The notes beneath the pieces were generated by a model that was given only the letters and a program-made list of their open reading frames with translations, was not told where the DNA came from and ran no database searches. Of a stretch of DNA of 64,000 nt, positions 17,180 through 25,081 are shown piece after piece. Position 1 is the stretch's first letter. The number at the start of each line of letters is the position of its first letter. Made by a program: the position numbers and the translations under genes. The DNA comes from an uncultured Pelagibacteraceae bacterium (GTDB lineage Bacteria > Pseudomonadota > Alphaproteobacteria > Pelagibacterales > Pelagibacteraceae), in NCBI GenBank assembly GCA_902565325.1, contig CACFEM010000001.1, positions 4,393 to 68,392 of the forward strand, written 5' to 3'.

Positions 17180-17524
17180 AAGAGCCCTTTAATAAAAATT
17201 AAACGAATATTACTGAAAATTTAGTAAAGAAGATTTTTTATATATCTGAAGAATAATGAACTTTAACAAATAAACTACAATTCCAATGTTTCCAAAAATT
17301 GAATATTTGATTTAAATTCATTAATTAAATTATACCATAAAAGTTAGTAATCTGAAATTCTAAATTCTAATTCTCATTGGAGCACTATTGGAGCAATAGA
17401 GGTACCAGATAGATCTCAAAATTTGAAAGTTAAATTGACCCCTGTCCAGCAAAATAAATTTAGGAGTCACTACTGTTTTGGGTTTACACAAAGAAATAGA
17501 AACTTAACCTTGTGAAAAACTTTT
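17180..17524. other. 345-bp region without a gene, containing repeat copy 3
   Basis: No open reading frame with coding character is visible on either strand. It contains the third tandem repeat block (17375-17398) and is otherwise A+T-rich. Given its location among island cargo genes it may be eroded island DNA. No clear promoter or terminator is seen. Confidence 0.5.
17375..17398. repeat. Tandem 11-bp repeat block, copy 3
   Basis: Two 11-bp units (ATTGGAGCACT and ATTGGAGCAAT) match copies 1 and 2 in the core but lack the preceding ACCAATGT segment. It lies about 195 bp beyond the start of the DUF2061 gene. Confidence 0.7.
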
Positions 17525-17956
17525 TCATTTTAATTCGTATACATCCCAAGTAGTTTTTTCTGAAACCCTATCATATAAAGATTTGGCTTTTGTATTATCA
17601 TTTCGCGTTATCCATCTCACTAAATTCCATCCTCTAGAAATTGATATTTCTTTCATTTGATTGATTAATTTTTCACCAATTTTTTGACCCCTGTATTTTG
17701 GATCTACAAATAAATCATCGAGAAAACCGATATATTGTCCTCTTAGAGGGCTCGGCATTCTCCTATAATGGGCAAGCCCAATTATTTTGTCTTCAACTTC
17801 ATAGACAAGGCCTTCAACATCATGACTTTTGTCATGCAACCAACTCCATACCGTTTGAAGAATTTTGTCATTCATTTCTACTTTGTAAAAATCTGCATAA
17901 CCTTTATAAAGTTTTTCCCATTGCACTTTATCTTTTAATTGAATTTCCCTAATCAT
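17525..17956 (-). CDS. GNAT N-acetyltransferase
   Basis: A 143-residue single-domain GNAT protein. It has IIGLAHYRRMPSPLRGQYIG, the V-x-P motif LDDLFVDPKYRGQKIGEKLI that binds acetyl-CoA pyrophosphate (QxxGxG variant RGQKIG), and a C-terminal VRWITRNDNTKAKSLYDRVS. The substrate is unknown; small-molecule amines are common for such proteins. It lies within the integrative element and may be cargo. Confidence 0.83.
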   Translation of the reverse strand: MIREIQLKDKVQWEKLYKGYADFYKVEMNDKILQTVWSWLHDKSHDVEGLVYEVEDKIIGLAHYRRMPSPLRGQYIGFLDDLFVDPKYRGQKIGEKLINQMKEISISRGWNLVRWITRNDNTKAKSLYDRVSEKTTWDVYELK

Positions 17957-17992
17957 CTAAACCCAGAACCACGATCCCTAAAAGTTTTTTAA

Positions 17993-18166
17993 TCAATGTA
18001 ACACCCTATCGTATACTTCAATTTTTATATGCTGATAATCATCTTGGATATCAAATTCAATAGCCATATCATCATCAGGATCTAATGTTTTACGAACTAA
18101 ATTTACGTACTTATCAATTCTTTTATATGAGATTTTGCCTCTAAATATTTTTTCAAATCTTTTCAT
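17993..18166 (-). CDS. Small acidic hypothetical protein (57 aa)
   Basis: An ATG at 18166 opens a 57-codon frame ending in TGA at 17993. The product begins MKRFEKIFRGKISYKRIDKY, contains the acidic run LDPDDDMAIEFDIQDD, and ends IKIEVYDRVLH. It follows the small membrane protein gene by only 3 bp, so it looks like the last member of that minus-strand unit. Basic N-terminus, acidic middle, no membrane segment. No family recognised. Confidence 0.55.
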   Translation of the reverse strand: MKRFEKIFRGKISYKRIDKYVNLVRKTLDPDDDMAIEFDIQDDYQHIKIEVYDRVLH

Positions 18167-18169
18167 ATA

Positions 18170-18418
18170 TTAAGGTTGCAACCATCCTCCTCCTCCTGGC
18201 CCAATCAATCCAATCACTATAGTTAATCCAAACAAAAATATAATTATAAACACAATATTCTGACCAACTTTAAATGGTTTAGATTTAACAATTTTTTCAT
18301 TTAGTTTTGATTTTTTAGGTGGTTTTTTTCCATAGGGCTTATAAACCAAATCTACAATCCACATTAAAATTATAAATCCTAAAATTATAGGAAGAATAAT
18401 ATTGTAAACATCATCCAT
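18170..18418 (-). CDS. Small two-span membrane protein, unknown
   Basis: An 82-residue protein with membrane segments at about 6-25 (NIILPIILGFIILMWIVDLV) and 54-72 (IVFIIIFLFGLTIVIGLI), separated by a lysine/proline-rich loop and ending in a glycine-rich tail. It lies between the 192-residue island protein and the 57-residue protein on the same strand. A holin-like or membrane-anchoring role is conceivable, but nothing specific supports it. Confidence 0.5.
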   Translation of the reverse strand: MDDVYNIILPIILGFIILMWIVDLVYKPYGKKPPKKSKLNEKIVKSKPFKVGQNIVFIIIFLFGLTIVIGLIGPGGGGWLQP

Positions 18419-18458
18419 ATTATTAGTTTAACAAATCCTGAACAGAGAGTCTAATTGC

Positions 18459-19037
18459 TTAATTATTAGTGGAGGTTTTAGAGAATGTTTTTTTTAATAA
18501 ATCGTTCACTACTTCTCTTTCTTTGTCTGTTAAATCTGCAATTCTCATCCCATATTGAAAATAATCCGCAAGATTTAACTTTCTTACAGATTTTGTTGGA
18601 TCTTTAGGTTTATTTTTAATACGGCCCCCGTCAGAATAATAGGTGTAACCTGGATCACGGATCATTCCACCTCTAGCCATAGACATAATCCCACTCATAA
18701 CATTATCTATTTTTGCTAATGCACCTGATAAGATCATATCATCAAGTCTTTTTTTCTCTCTATCCATGATTAGTTTCTGTTCTTTTAAAAATTCTCTAAA
18801 TTCTTTGCCTGGGTTTTCTTTGATCCAATCTTCATATTCTTTCATGATCATGGGGATCTCAATTACTCTAAATTCCTCTTCAAGATCCTCCTCATCCTTT
18901 GCTAATTTAATAGGCGCCTTAATTTTATTTTTATTTATTTTAGGTTTCTTGGGCATTGGATCACGTGCAATGGATCTAGTGCCATCTGCAGGTGGATCAT
19001 CATATAATTTGATTAATTCTTCAATATTGTTGAGCAT
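18459..19037 (-). CDS. Hypothetical island protein with MARGG / YYSDGG motif
   Basis: A 192-residue hydrophilic protein. Residues about 1-60 are basic and proline-rich, residues 55-105 form a charged helical stretch, and residues 115-140 hold SGIMSMARGGMIRDPGYTYY followed by SDGG. Glycine-rich MARGG...GG segments of this sort are familiar to me from uncultured marine phage proteins, so a phage-derived origin is possible. The C-terminal 50 residues resemble a small helical domain (LADYFQYGMRIADLTDKERE). No enzyme motif is seen. Confidence 0.55.
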   Translation of the reverse strand: MLNNIEELIKLYDDPPADGTRSIARDPMPKKPKINKNKIKAPIKLAKDEEDLEEEFRVIEIPMIMKEYEDWIKENPGKEFREFLKEQKLIMDREKKRLDDMILSGALAKIDNVMSGIMSMARGGMIRDPGYTYYSDGGRIKNKPKDPTKSVRKLNLADYFQYGMRIADLTDKEREVVNDLLKKTFSKTSTNN

Positions 19038-19089
19038 ATGTTCCCTTAAATTGTTTTAATATTTTCAAATAAAACCTTATTTTTTTGTT

Positions 19090-19280
19090 TATTCAGGGTG
19101 TCTCTAGGGAACCCTCAAAACTTATTGAGAGGCGGTGGAATGGAACCGCCCCTCTAAAAGGTTCATTATTATTAATGAGTTTCTTTTTACCATTCTATTA
19201 ATAGAACTTAAAATTATAAAAAGCGGTCAATAGATTTTAGGTGTCTGTCTGTCTTTGTTTTTTATATTCTATTAATAGTT
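19090..19280. other. Structured non-coding region of the element, candidate replication origin or regulatory RNA
   Basis: The stretch between the primase gene and the 192-residue protein gene has no coding frame but is rich in structure. A G+C-rich stem-loop (AGAGGCGGT with ACCGCC-CTCT, 19128-19155) lies beside a smaller AGGGT/ACCCT stem (about 19095-19115). A perfect 14-bp palindrome TTCTATTAATAGAA at 19193-19206 is partly repeated at 19267-19278, and a TGTC triplicate lies near 19240. Adjacent to a primase-polymerase gene, such features are typical of mobile-element origins, but a leader-RNA role is also possible. Confidence 0.45.
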
Positions 19281-20783
19281 ATCTTTTTTTCCATACATAG
19301 AATGACCTAATCTTTTTTCCTTTTTATCTTTGAACTCTTTAAATGCTTCAACCATCAACTTAGGATCTGAATTGTTAGCTTTAGCACCATCAACAGTTTC
19401 AAAGTGAACTTTCCAACATCTAATCTCTTTTTTCTGTAAGGTTATTTTAGTGCTCTCTGCTTTAAACTCTGTCCTAAATAAATGGGCTATCTTTCGAACA
19501 TCTATAGATTGTCCTTTTATCTTTAGGTAGTTAATTACAGCTTCTGTCTTAACCCAATAATATTCCTGGTAATAAGCACACCCCCAATTATCAAGTAGAT
19601 TAAATCTAGCATCATCATAGACATCACTTTGTGATGCTCTTTTCCTTTGCATGAACTCAATCATAATTCCAGTGATCACTCCATAATAAGAACTCTCAGG
19701 TGGAGCATCTTCTACTTTAACGTTTTTAAGGAGGTTTTCTCTGATAGCTTTCCAATCATTGGGTTTGATTTCAGGGGGTTCAAGTAGGCAATTTTCCAAA
19801 ATTAAAACTTTCATTTTAGTATACGAAAGCAGTATTGAAGTATCCCATATATCAATCCAATTATCTTTGAATTTTAGTCGCCATTGTTTTGGTTCGGTAT
19901 TATAGACAACTAACTCAGTGAACATTGCAGAGGCGTCTTTAACACCAACCCACCCAAATAATTTTGCAACATCTGATGCACTAACTTCTAAAATTTCTGC
20001 AAGAGAAGGAATTCCTAGATTTTTAGTTTTTTCATTTCTCGCATTGGTTCCTTTAATTGCATATCGTGATGGATCCTCTGAGCCTGATTTAAATGCTAGA
20101 TCAAAACAAAATTGATTTATCTTTTCCTCGTGCCAATCTGTATTGTTAGCTAATATACCCGCAATTGCAGTCACATATTTATCTATTTGACCTTTTGCTG
20201 GAAACATAACCGACAATGCGGTTTTCAAACAAATCTCTTTCATTTTAGCATTGGTTCGTGTGTCGTATTTCATGAAACCCGTAAAGTGCAACCAATCCAA
20301 AACTTCAGAACCATTATTTTTTTTATGAGGTCTTAATCCACCAGGTACATAGGTAAAACGATCTTGTCCATGTCTAATGTCCAGCAACACTCGACCATGC
20401 TTAAAGTTTTTAAAATATTTATCAAAGGCAGCAGGGACAACAATACTCTCGTATTCTGTAGCTCCTTTAAATAATAAATGACTTAACGGATTTGATTTTC
20501 TTCCAAACTTTGCGCCACATATGATGTCGCCCATAAATTTTTGCATCGTTGGATTATCAATATCGAGATCAACAATACCCTCTAATCTAAGACCCCAAAC
20601 ACCAGGAATATTTTTCTTTTCCATATAATCTGTAGGCACTGTAATTTTGGTAGAGTCGTAATTATCTTCTTGCCAACCTTTAACAATTGGAACACCTTCA
20701 CTATTACATGGGATAATTTGATAACCTAAGTCTTGCCACTCTTTAGGTGTTCGTGGTGCACCATCAGTAAAATTAGGATTCAT
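19272..20783 (-). CDS. Primase-polymerase (AEP/Prim-Pol N-terminal domain)
   Basis: A 503-residue protein when started at the ATG at 20783, which has a GAGGA ribosome site 6 nt upstream; a longer frame to 20849 lacks one and overlaps the upstream gene more. The N-terminal domain has the three AEP motifs: D72-L-D74-I-D76 (GIVDLDIDNP), His102 in SNPLSHLLF, and D135 in VLLDIR. The proteins DRFTYVPGGL and the C-terminal half (about 200-503) resemble accessory domains of mobile-element primases, without a visible Walker A. It probably primes replication of the excised element. It overlaps the preceding gene by 11 bp. Confidence 0.8.
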   Translation of the reverse strand: MNPNFTDGAPRTPKEWQDLGYQIIPCNSEGVPIVKGWQEDNYDSTKITVPTDYMEKKNIPGVWGLRLEGIVDLDIDNPTMQKFMGDIICGAKFGRKSNPLSHLLFKGATEYESIVVPAAFDKYFKNFKHGRVLLDIRHGQDRFTYVPGGLRPHKKNNGSEVLDWLHFTGFMKYDTRTNAKMKEICLKTALSVMFPAKGQIDKYVTAIAGILANNTDWHEEKINQFCFDLAFKSGSEDPSRYAIKGTNARNEKTKNLGIPSLAEILEVSASDVAKLFGWVGVKDASAMFTELVVYNTEPKQWRLKFKDNWIDIWDTSILLSYTKMKVLILENCLLEPPEIKPNDWKAIRENLLKNVKVEDAPPESSYYGVITGIMIEFMQRKRASQSDVYDDARFNLLDNWGCAYYQEYYWVKTEAVINYLKIKGQSIDVRKIAHLFRTEFKAESTKITLQKKEIRCWKVHFETVDGAKANNSDPKLMVEAFKEFKDKKEKRLGHSMYGKKDNY

Positions 20784-21033
20784 TTTTATCCTCTTTGTTT
20801 TTTTCTTTTTTAAATTTAAGAATTGATTGAGTAAATTCATTGAAGTCATTGACTGAGTGTAGCCATAGCTTTCTATGGAAATTATATTTATGAAAAAACT
20901 CTGTAGATCTATTCAAATAATGAATGAATAGTTTATGAACCATTTGATGTTCATTCTCTTGTTTTTTAATTATCTTTTCTTGGATTTTAATTATCTTTTT
21001 TAAGTCAGATACGACTTTCTTATCTTTTGACAT
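20773..21033 (-). CDS. Small coiled-coil island protein
   Basis: An 86-residue, lysine/glutamate-rich protein. Residues 8-35 (LKKIIKIQEKIIKKQENEHQ) form a likely coiled coil and the tail is charged (FKKEKNKEDKNES). It is the first gene of the island's replication unit, overlapping the primase gene by 11 bp. It might be a primase partner or a regulator; no domain is recognised. Confidence 0.55.
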   Translation of the reverse strand: MSKDKKVVSDLKKIIKIQEKIIKKQENEHQMVHKLFIHYLNRSTEFFHKYNFHRKLWLHSVNDFNEFTQSILKFKKEKNKEDKNES

Positions 21034-21199
21034 AACGCCATTCCTTTTTGTTAGTTGCGGAGTTTAGGACTGCCTACCTCGTTATGTCTTTCGTGATGTA
21101 ACTCTTATATAAAATTTAAAACTTTCCTACTAATGCTAATTTGGAATAGTTCCCTCGAATTTGTTATGCAGTTTCGGAAACCTTTAAACTATAGGACAA

Positions 21200-22180
21200 T
21201 CAATTAATTTTCTTAGCTAAATGCTCAGCAGAAATATGAGTATACCTTTTCAATACTTTAAGATCTTTCCATCCACCTTGAGCTGAGATTTCAGTAATAC
21301 TCCAACCATTCATAGATGCTCTTGTTGCAAATGTATGTCTAGTTGAATGAAATCTTTTATTAATTCCAGTCCATTTCTTTAACTGTTGCCAATAAAAATC
21401 AATTGTATCTCCTCTTTCACAATTAATAAGTTTTCCATTAATATTGATAGGAAGTTTATTGATCTCATCCATAGCTCTTTTGGATAAACCTACTCTTCTA
21501 GATAAACCATTTTTAGTTTCTCTTAAAATCACAGTATGTTTATTAAAGTCTATATCCTCTCTTCTAATCTTAAGTATTTCTCCTCGTCTCATTCCACAAT
21601 CAAGACCTAGTATTATTACTAACTTTAACCATTTAGCTTTTGAATGTTCTGCTTGTTCTAAAAGAACTTTCTCTTCATCAGGTTCAATCACTTCCCCTTT
21701 AAACTCTGGTTCTCTTAGTCGTTTGATAAACTCACAAGGATTAGTTGGAAGATATATTCCAAGTATTTGCCTTGCATATTTAATAGAGACAGAAACTAGA
21801 GTTAAATATTTATTAACTGTACTTGGGTTTAGTTCTTTTAATAACTCTTGCTGATAATCTCTTAAAACTAATGGTGTAACTTGAATAAGTTTTAATCTTG
21901 CTATTTTATGTTTTGAGAGTTTTTGAGCTTTATATCTTTCAGATTGATAGCTCTTTTTATTAACTACTACCTCTTTGATGTAACGATTTATTAAATCCTT
22001 AAGTAGAATATTGTTAGCAGCAGTTAAATCTTCAAATATTCCTTTATCTAACTTGCTCTCTTGTTCTCTTGCCCAGCGTTGAGCATCTTCTTTATTTATA
22101 AATGTTTTTGATAAGTTTTTAGAATTGTTTCTTCTTATTCTAACTTCCCATTTACCATTCCGTTTTCTATATCCAGCCAT
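21200..22180 (-). CDS. Tyrosine recombinase / phage-type integrase
   Basis: A 326-residue site-specific recombinase with all catalytic residues visible: R198 (CGMRRGEIL), K223 (RETKNGLSRR), H278 and R281 (RFHSTRHTF), W304 (QGGWKDLK) and the nucleophile Y313 (KRYTHIS). The N-terminal 60 residues form an arm-binding-type domain (GYRKRNGKWEVRIRRNN) and residues about 60-150 the SAM-like core-binding domain. The ATG lies 46 bp from the tRNA-Met 3' end, the usual arrangement for integrases using a tRNA gene as attachment site. It presumably catalyses recombination between the 47-bp repeats. Confidence 0.95.
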   Translation of the reverse strand: MAGYRKRNGKWEVRIRRNNSKNLSKTFINKEDAQRWAREQESKLDKGIFEDLTAANNILLKDLINRYIKEVVVNKKSYQSERYKAQKLSKHKIARLKLIQVTPLVLRDYQQELLKELNPSTVNKYLTLVSVSIKYARQILGIYLPTNPCEFIKRLREPEFKGEVIEPDEEKVLLEQAEHSKAKWLKLVIILGLDCGMRRGEILKIRREDIDFNKHTVILRETKNGLSRRVGLSKRAMDEINKLPININGKLINCERGDTIDFYWQQLKKWTGINKRFHSTRHTFATRASMNGWSITEISAQGGWKDLKVLKRYTHISAEHLAKKIN

Positions 22181-22184
22181 ATCT

Positions 22185-22205
22185 ATTGACGCCTCAGAGA
22201 CGCAA
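22185..22205. repeat. Paired GACGC repeats beside the right attachment site
   Basis: ATTGACGCC followed by GAGACGCAA lies between the integrase ATG and the tRNA end. The unit ATTGACGC also occurs in repeat copy 1 near the left attachment site (16197-16204). Short direct repeats flanking both attachment sites would fit integrase arm-type or excisionase sites. Confidence 0.4.
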
Positions 22206-22226
22206 AACAGACAAATGCTTCTAGAA

Positions 22227-22303
22227 TGGTAGCGGGAAGTGGGATCGAACCACTGACCTCGGGCTTATGAGTCCCGCGCTCTAACCAACTGAGCTACCCC
22301 GCC
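22227..22303 (-). tRNA. tRNA-Met (CAT anticodon), intact copy
   Basis: A 77-nt cloverleaf including the encoded CCA: the acceptor pairs GGCGGGG with TCCCGCT (wobble at the outer and inner ends), D arm GCTCAGTTGGTTAGAGC, anticodon loop CTCATAA, and T arm with GGTTCGATCC. Anticodon CAT indicates elongator methionine; an isoleucine tRNA reading ATA after lysidine modification is possible. Its 3' half is the attachment core of the integrative element, regenerated by the insertion. Confidence 0.92.
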
Positions 22304-22318
22304 TTAATTGATAAATGG

Positions 22319-22346
22319 TTTATAATATAAATCTTTATTGTTTCAA
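22319..22346 (-). promoter_or_regulatory. Promoter of tRNA-Met
   Basis: On the minus strand, TTGAAA (22346-22341) and TATAAA (22324-22319) are separated by 16 bp, giving a predicted start close to 22312, about 9 nt before the tRNA. Before the island inserted, this promoter would also have served the phosphoribosyltransferase gene now at 15513-16031. Confidence 0.6.
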
Positions 22347-22375
22347 TAAACTTTTTTTTTAAATCAAATTCTAAA

Positions 22376-22600
22376 CTAAACAATAAAATAAATGGCTAAA
22401 GAACTGACTAAAGCAGCTAAAATAATTGAAAAAACAATTCTTATTTTTAAAGTTCTTTTTTGATCTAATCGAACTCTATTTAATAAAATATTCACGTTAG
22501 TAGTTTTAATCTTATCTGCTTCAAAATCTTTATTTGTAGCAATATCAGTATTAAATAATGATGTGTCTTGATCGTTTTTTTTCACAATATATTTAACCAA
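22376..22600 (-). CDS. Small membrane-anchored hypothetical protein
   Basis: A 74-residue protein with a polar N-terminal two thirds and one C-terminal membrane helix (IRIVFSIILAALVSSLAIYF). It lies just upstream of the tRNA promoter, outside the integrative element. It may be the last gene of the minus-strand unit starting with the aminotransferase. No family recognised. Confidence 0.55.
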   Translation of the reverse strand: MVKYIVKKNDQDTSLFNTDIATNKDFEADKIKTTNVNILLNRVRLDQKRTLKIRIVFSIILAALVSSLAIYFIV

Positions 22601-22634
22601 CTAATTGACTTAAATACAATAAAATTAAAATTAA

Positions 22635-25079
22635 CTAAATTTTTCTAAAATCTTTTGTATTTAGTGGTTTTGAGAGAATTTCGATTGGATATTTGATCTT
22701 CTCTACTTCTATGAACAGATTTCTATCTTTAAGCGTACCTATTGTGTTTCCTGAATTAACGTAGCCAAATGATAAATTTTTATCATAACAGAATGAATAA
22801 TTTCCTGAAGTGGTTCTTCCAATGATTTTATCATCTAAATAAATGGGCTCTTCATGTAGCAACAATGGTGCTCCAGGCTTGCTATCCTTTAGAGTAAACA
22901 TCATCATTGTTTTATCTAATGGTTTATCTTTAATTTTTAACAATGCGTCTTTACCTATAAAATTAACATTTTTTTTATAACTAATAGTAAAATTTAAACC
23001 TGCTTGATATTGATTTTCTTCTGGTGAAATATCATGGCCCCAATGTAAAAAACCACTTTCCATTCTCATTATATCCATTGCATGCATACCGCAATGAGAC
23101 AAGTCAAAGTTTTTGCCTTCGCTAGTTAAAATTTTATATAAATCTAAAGCATCTTTATTTTTTACATATAATTCAAAACCAAGTTCACCCACATAAGATA
23201 TTCTTTGTGCCCAAACTTTTATACTCTTAATCAATACATTTTTCCCTGATCCAAATTGAAAATTTTCTGGTGAATAATCTTCATCACTAATCTTTTTAAT
23301 CATGTCTCTACTTTTAGGACCAAATAAACCAAGACAACAAATCTCTTCTGTAACATCGATAAATTTAACATCTTCAGATAAATATTTTAAAATATGAAAT
23401 TTATCTCTTTCTCTAGTTGCTGCTGAACTAACTATTCTAAAATAATTTTTATCAATACAGACAACTGTTATATCTGTTTCTATTCCGCCGTCCTCATTAA
23501 GCATGTGTGTATAGGTAGTTTTTCCAATTTCATTTTTAATGTTAGCTGTACAAATTTTTTGTAAATCGCTATGAACTTTCTCACCTTTTAAATCAAATTT
23601 AGAAAAAGTTGAAAAATCAAAAAGTCCAACATTTTTTCTAGCATTTATGGTTTCATGTTTTGCTGATGGATACCAATTTTGATAGTTAAAACTATATTCA
23701 TATTCTGGTTTTTCTCCATTTAAGGAATACCACATAGGTCTTTCAAACCCTCCTGCTACACCAAAACATGCACCAGCTTTTTTTAATTCTTCGTGATAAG
23801 GTAATAATTTTACATTTCTTGAAGTTGTGTGTTGTTTATACGGCCAATGCATACCATATAAATCACCCAAGGTTTCAGTAACCCTATCCATGATAAATTT
23901 TTTAGATGAATGAAGCTTTTGAAATCTTTTTATATCTAAAGAAAATAAATCTTCATTTATATGACCGTTAATCATCCATTCCGCAGTTACTCTTCCTGCT
24001 CCTCCAGAACTTGCTATTCCAATACTATTAAAACCACAACATGTATAAAGGTTTTTAACTTCTGGTGTTTCTCCAAGCAAATACTGAGTATCAGGTGTAA
24101 AAGATTCAGGACCTGAAAAAAATTTTCTTATACCTGCGTTTTCTAACATTGGAAGTCTGTGAAAAGATTTCTCAAGATAAGGTTCAAAATGATCAAAATC
24201 ATCAGGAAATTCTCCAAATGAAAAATCATCAGGAACTCTTCCACTATCTTTAAAAGCAGGTTTTGCATTAGGTTCAAAAATTCCAACTAACATTTTTCCA
24301 GCATCCTCTTTTAAATATAAACAAGCATTATAATCCCTCAAAACAGGTAAATCTTTTGGAAGATTTTTCATTGGTTCTGTGATCACATAGAAGTGCTCAT
24401 TAGGATACAATGGAACACTGACAGCAATGTCTTCACCAATTTGTCGAGACCACATTCCTGTAGCTAAAACTACATATTCGCAATCGATTTTTCCTTGAGA
24501 AGTTTCAACGCCACAAACTCTTTTATTTTTTATTAAAATTTTTTTTACTGGTGACTTCTCAAATATTTGAACACCCAACATTTTAGCAGCTTTAGCCAAT
24601 ACATTTGTAACCCCAACAGGATCTGCTTGACCATCTTTTGGCATATAAACACCACCTACTAGATCATCGTTTTTTACTACTGGATATAATTCTTTTATTC
24701 TTTCTTTGTTTAAAACCTCTACCTCAACATTAGATAATTGTGCAGTAGTAGCTTGTCTTAATAACTCCTGCATTCTTTCTTTAGAAGAAGCTACTGTTAT
24801 TGCGCCATTTTGTTTAAGACCAGTTGATAAACCTGTTGTTTTTTCTAGCTCTTTATAAAGATCTAAAGAATATTTTCTTAATTTCGTTATTGTAGAAGTT
24901 GCTCCTAATTGACCTATTAATCCTGCAGCATGCCAGGTTGTGCCCGAAGTTAACTGATCTCTTTCTAATAGAACAACATTTTTCCAACCAAATTTAGCTA
25001 AATGATAAGCACAAGAAGTGCCAGCAACGCCGCCCCCTATTACAACTACCTTTGCGCTTGAAGGATAGTTTTTTTCCAT
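22635..25079 (-). CDS. FAD-dependent dimethylglycine/sarcosine dehydrogenase-like oxidoreductase with GcvT domain
   Basis: An 814-residue two-part enzyme. Residues 1 to about 390 are a DAO-type FAD domain with VVVIGGGVAGTSCAYHLAKF and TSGTTWHAAG, where H50 is the expected covalent flavin site. Residues about 430-814 are the GcvT/aminomethyltransferase fold that binds tetrahydrofolate, with HWGHDISPEENQYQAGL near residue 680. Such enzymes demethylate dimethylglycine, sarcosine or related N-methyl compounds and pass formaldehyde to folate. It lies 2 bp downstream of ald on the same strand, in a nitrogen and taurine context; the exact substrate is open. Confidence 0.87.
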   Translation of the reverse strand: MEKNYPSSAKVVVIGGGVAGTSCAYHLAKFGWKNVVLLERDQLTSGTTWHAAGLIGQLGATSTITKLRKYSLDLYKELEKTTGLSTGLKQNGAITVASSKERMQELLRQATTAQLSNVEVEVLNKERIKELYPVVKNDDLVGGVYMPKDGQADPVGVTNVLAKAAKMLGVQIFEKSPVKKILIKNKRVCGVETSQGKIDCEYVVLATGMWSRQIGEDIAVSVPLYPNEHFYVITEPMKNLPKDLPVLRDYNACLYLKEDAGKMLVGIFEPNAKPAFKDSGRVPDDFSFGEFPDDFDHFEPYLEKSFHRLPMLENAGIRKFFSGPESFTPDTQYLLGETPEVKNLYTCCGFNSIGIASSGGAGRVTAEWMINGHINEDLFSLDIKRFQKLHSSKKFIMDRVTETLGDLYGMHWPYKQHTTSRNVKLLPYHEELKKAGACFGVAGGFERPMWYSLNGEKPEYEYSFNYQNWYPSAKHETINARKNVGLFDFSTFSKFDLKGEKVHSDLQKICTANIKNEIGKTTYTHMLNEDGGIETDITVVCIDKNYFRIVSSAATRERDKFHILKYLSEDVKFIDVTEEICCLGLFGPKSRDMIKKISDEDYSPENFQFGSGKNVLIKSIKVWAQRISYVGELGFELYVKNKDALDLYKILTSEGKNFDLSHCGMHAMDIMRMESGFLHWGHDISPEENQYQAGLNFTISYKKNVNFIGKDALLKIKDKPLDKTMMMFTLKDSKPGAPLLLHEEPIYLDDKIIGRTTSGNYSFCYDKNLSFGYVNSGNTIGTLKDRNLFIEVEKIKYPIEILSKPLNTKDFRKI

Positions 25080-25081
25080 TT

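Larger units (their letters stand above)
16038..22273. mobile_element. Integrative element in tRNA-Met, bounded by 47-bp direct repeats
   Basis: A perfect 47-bp direct repeat (16038-16084 and 22227-22273) is formed by the 3' half of a tRNA-Met gene; the complete tRNA is at the right end. Immediately inside the right end is a tyrosine recombinase gene, as in tRNA-targeting islands. Inside are a primase-polymerase, small unknown proteins, two GNAT acetyltransferases and a DUF2061 protein, nearly all on the minus strand. There are no recognisable capsid, terminase, portal, relaxase or conjugation genes, so it is a non-autonomous island, perhaps a phage satellite. The gene at 15513-16031 is host DNA. 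Confidence 0.9.

Noticed and set aside
17513..17527. TGAAAAACTTTTTCA as a terminator
   Set aside because: Palindrome has no loop and only A-T pairs apart from the ends; not a stable hairpin.
21444..21854. 136-codon plus-strand frame within the integrase gene
   Set aside because: Antisense shadow of the recombinase, whose catalytic residues are all present on the other strand.
22334..22350. 7-bp stem followed by a T-run as a plus-strand terminator
   Set aside because: No plus-strand gene ends here; the sequence overlaps the minus-strand tRNA promoter elements.
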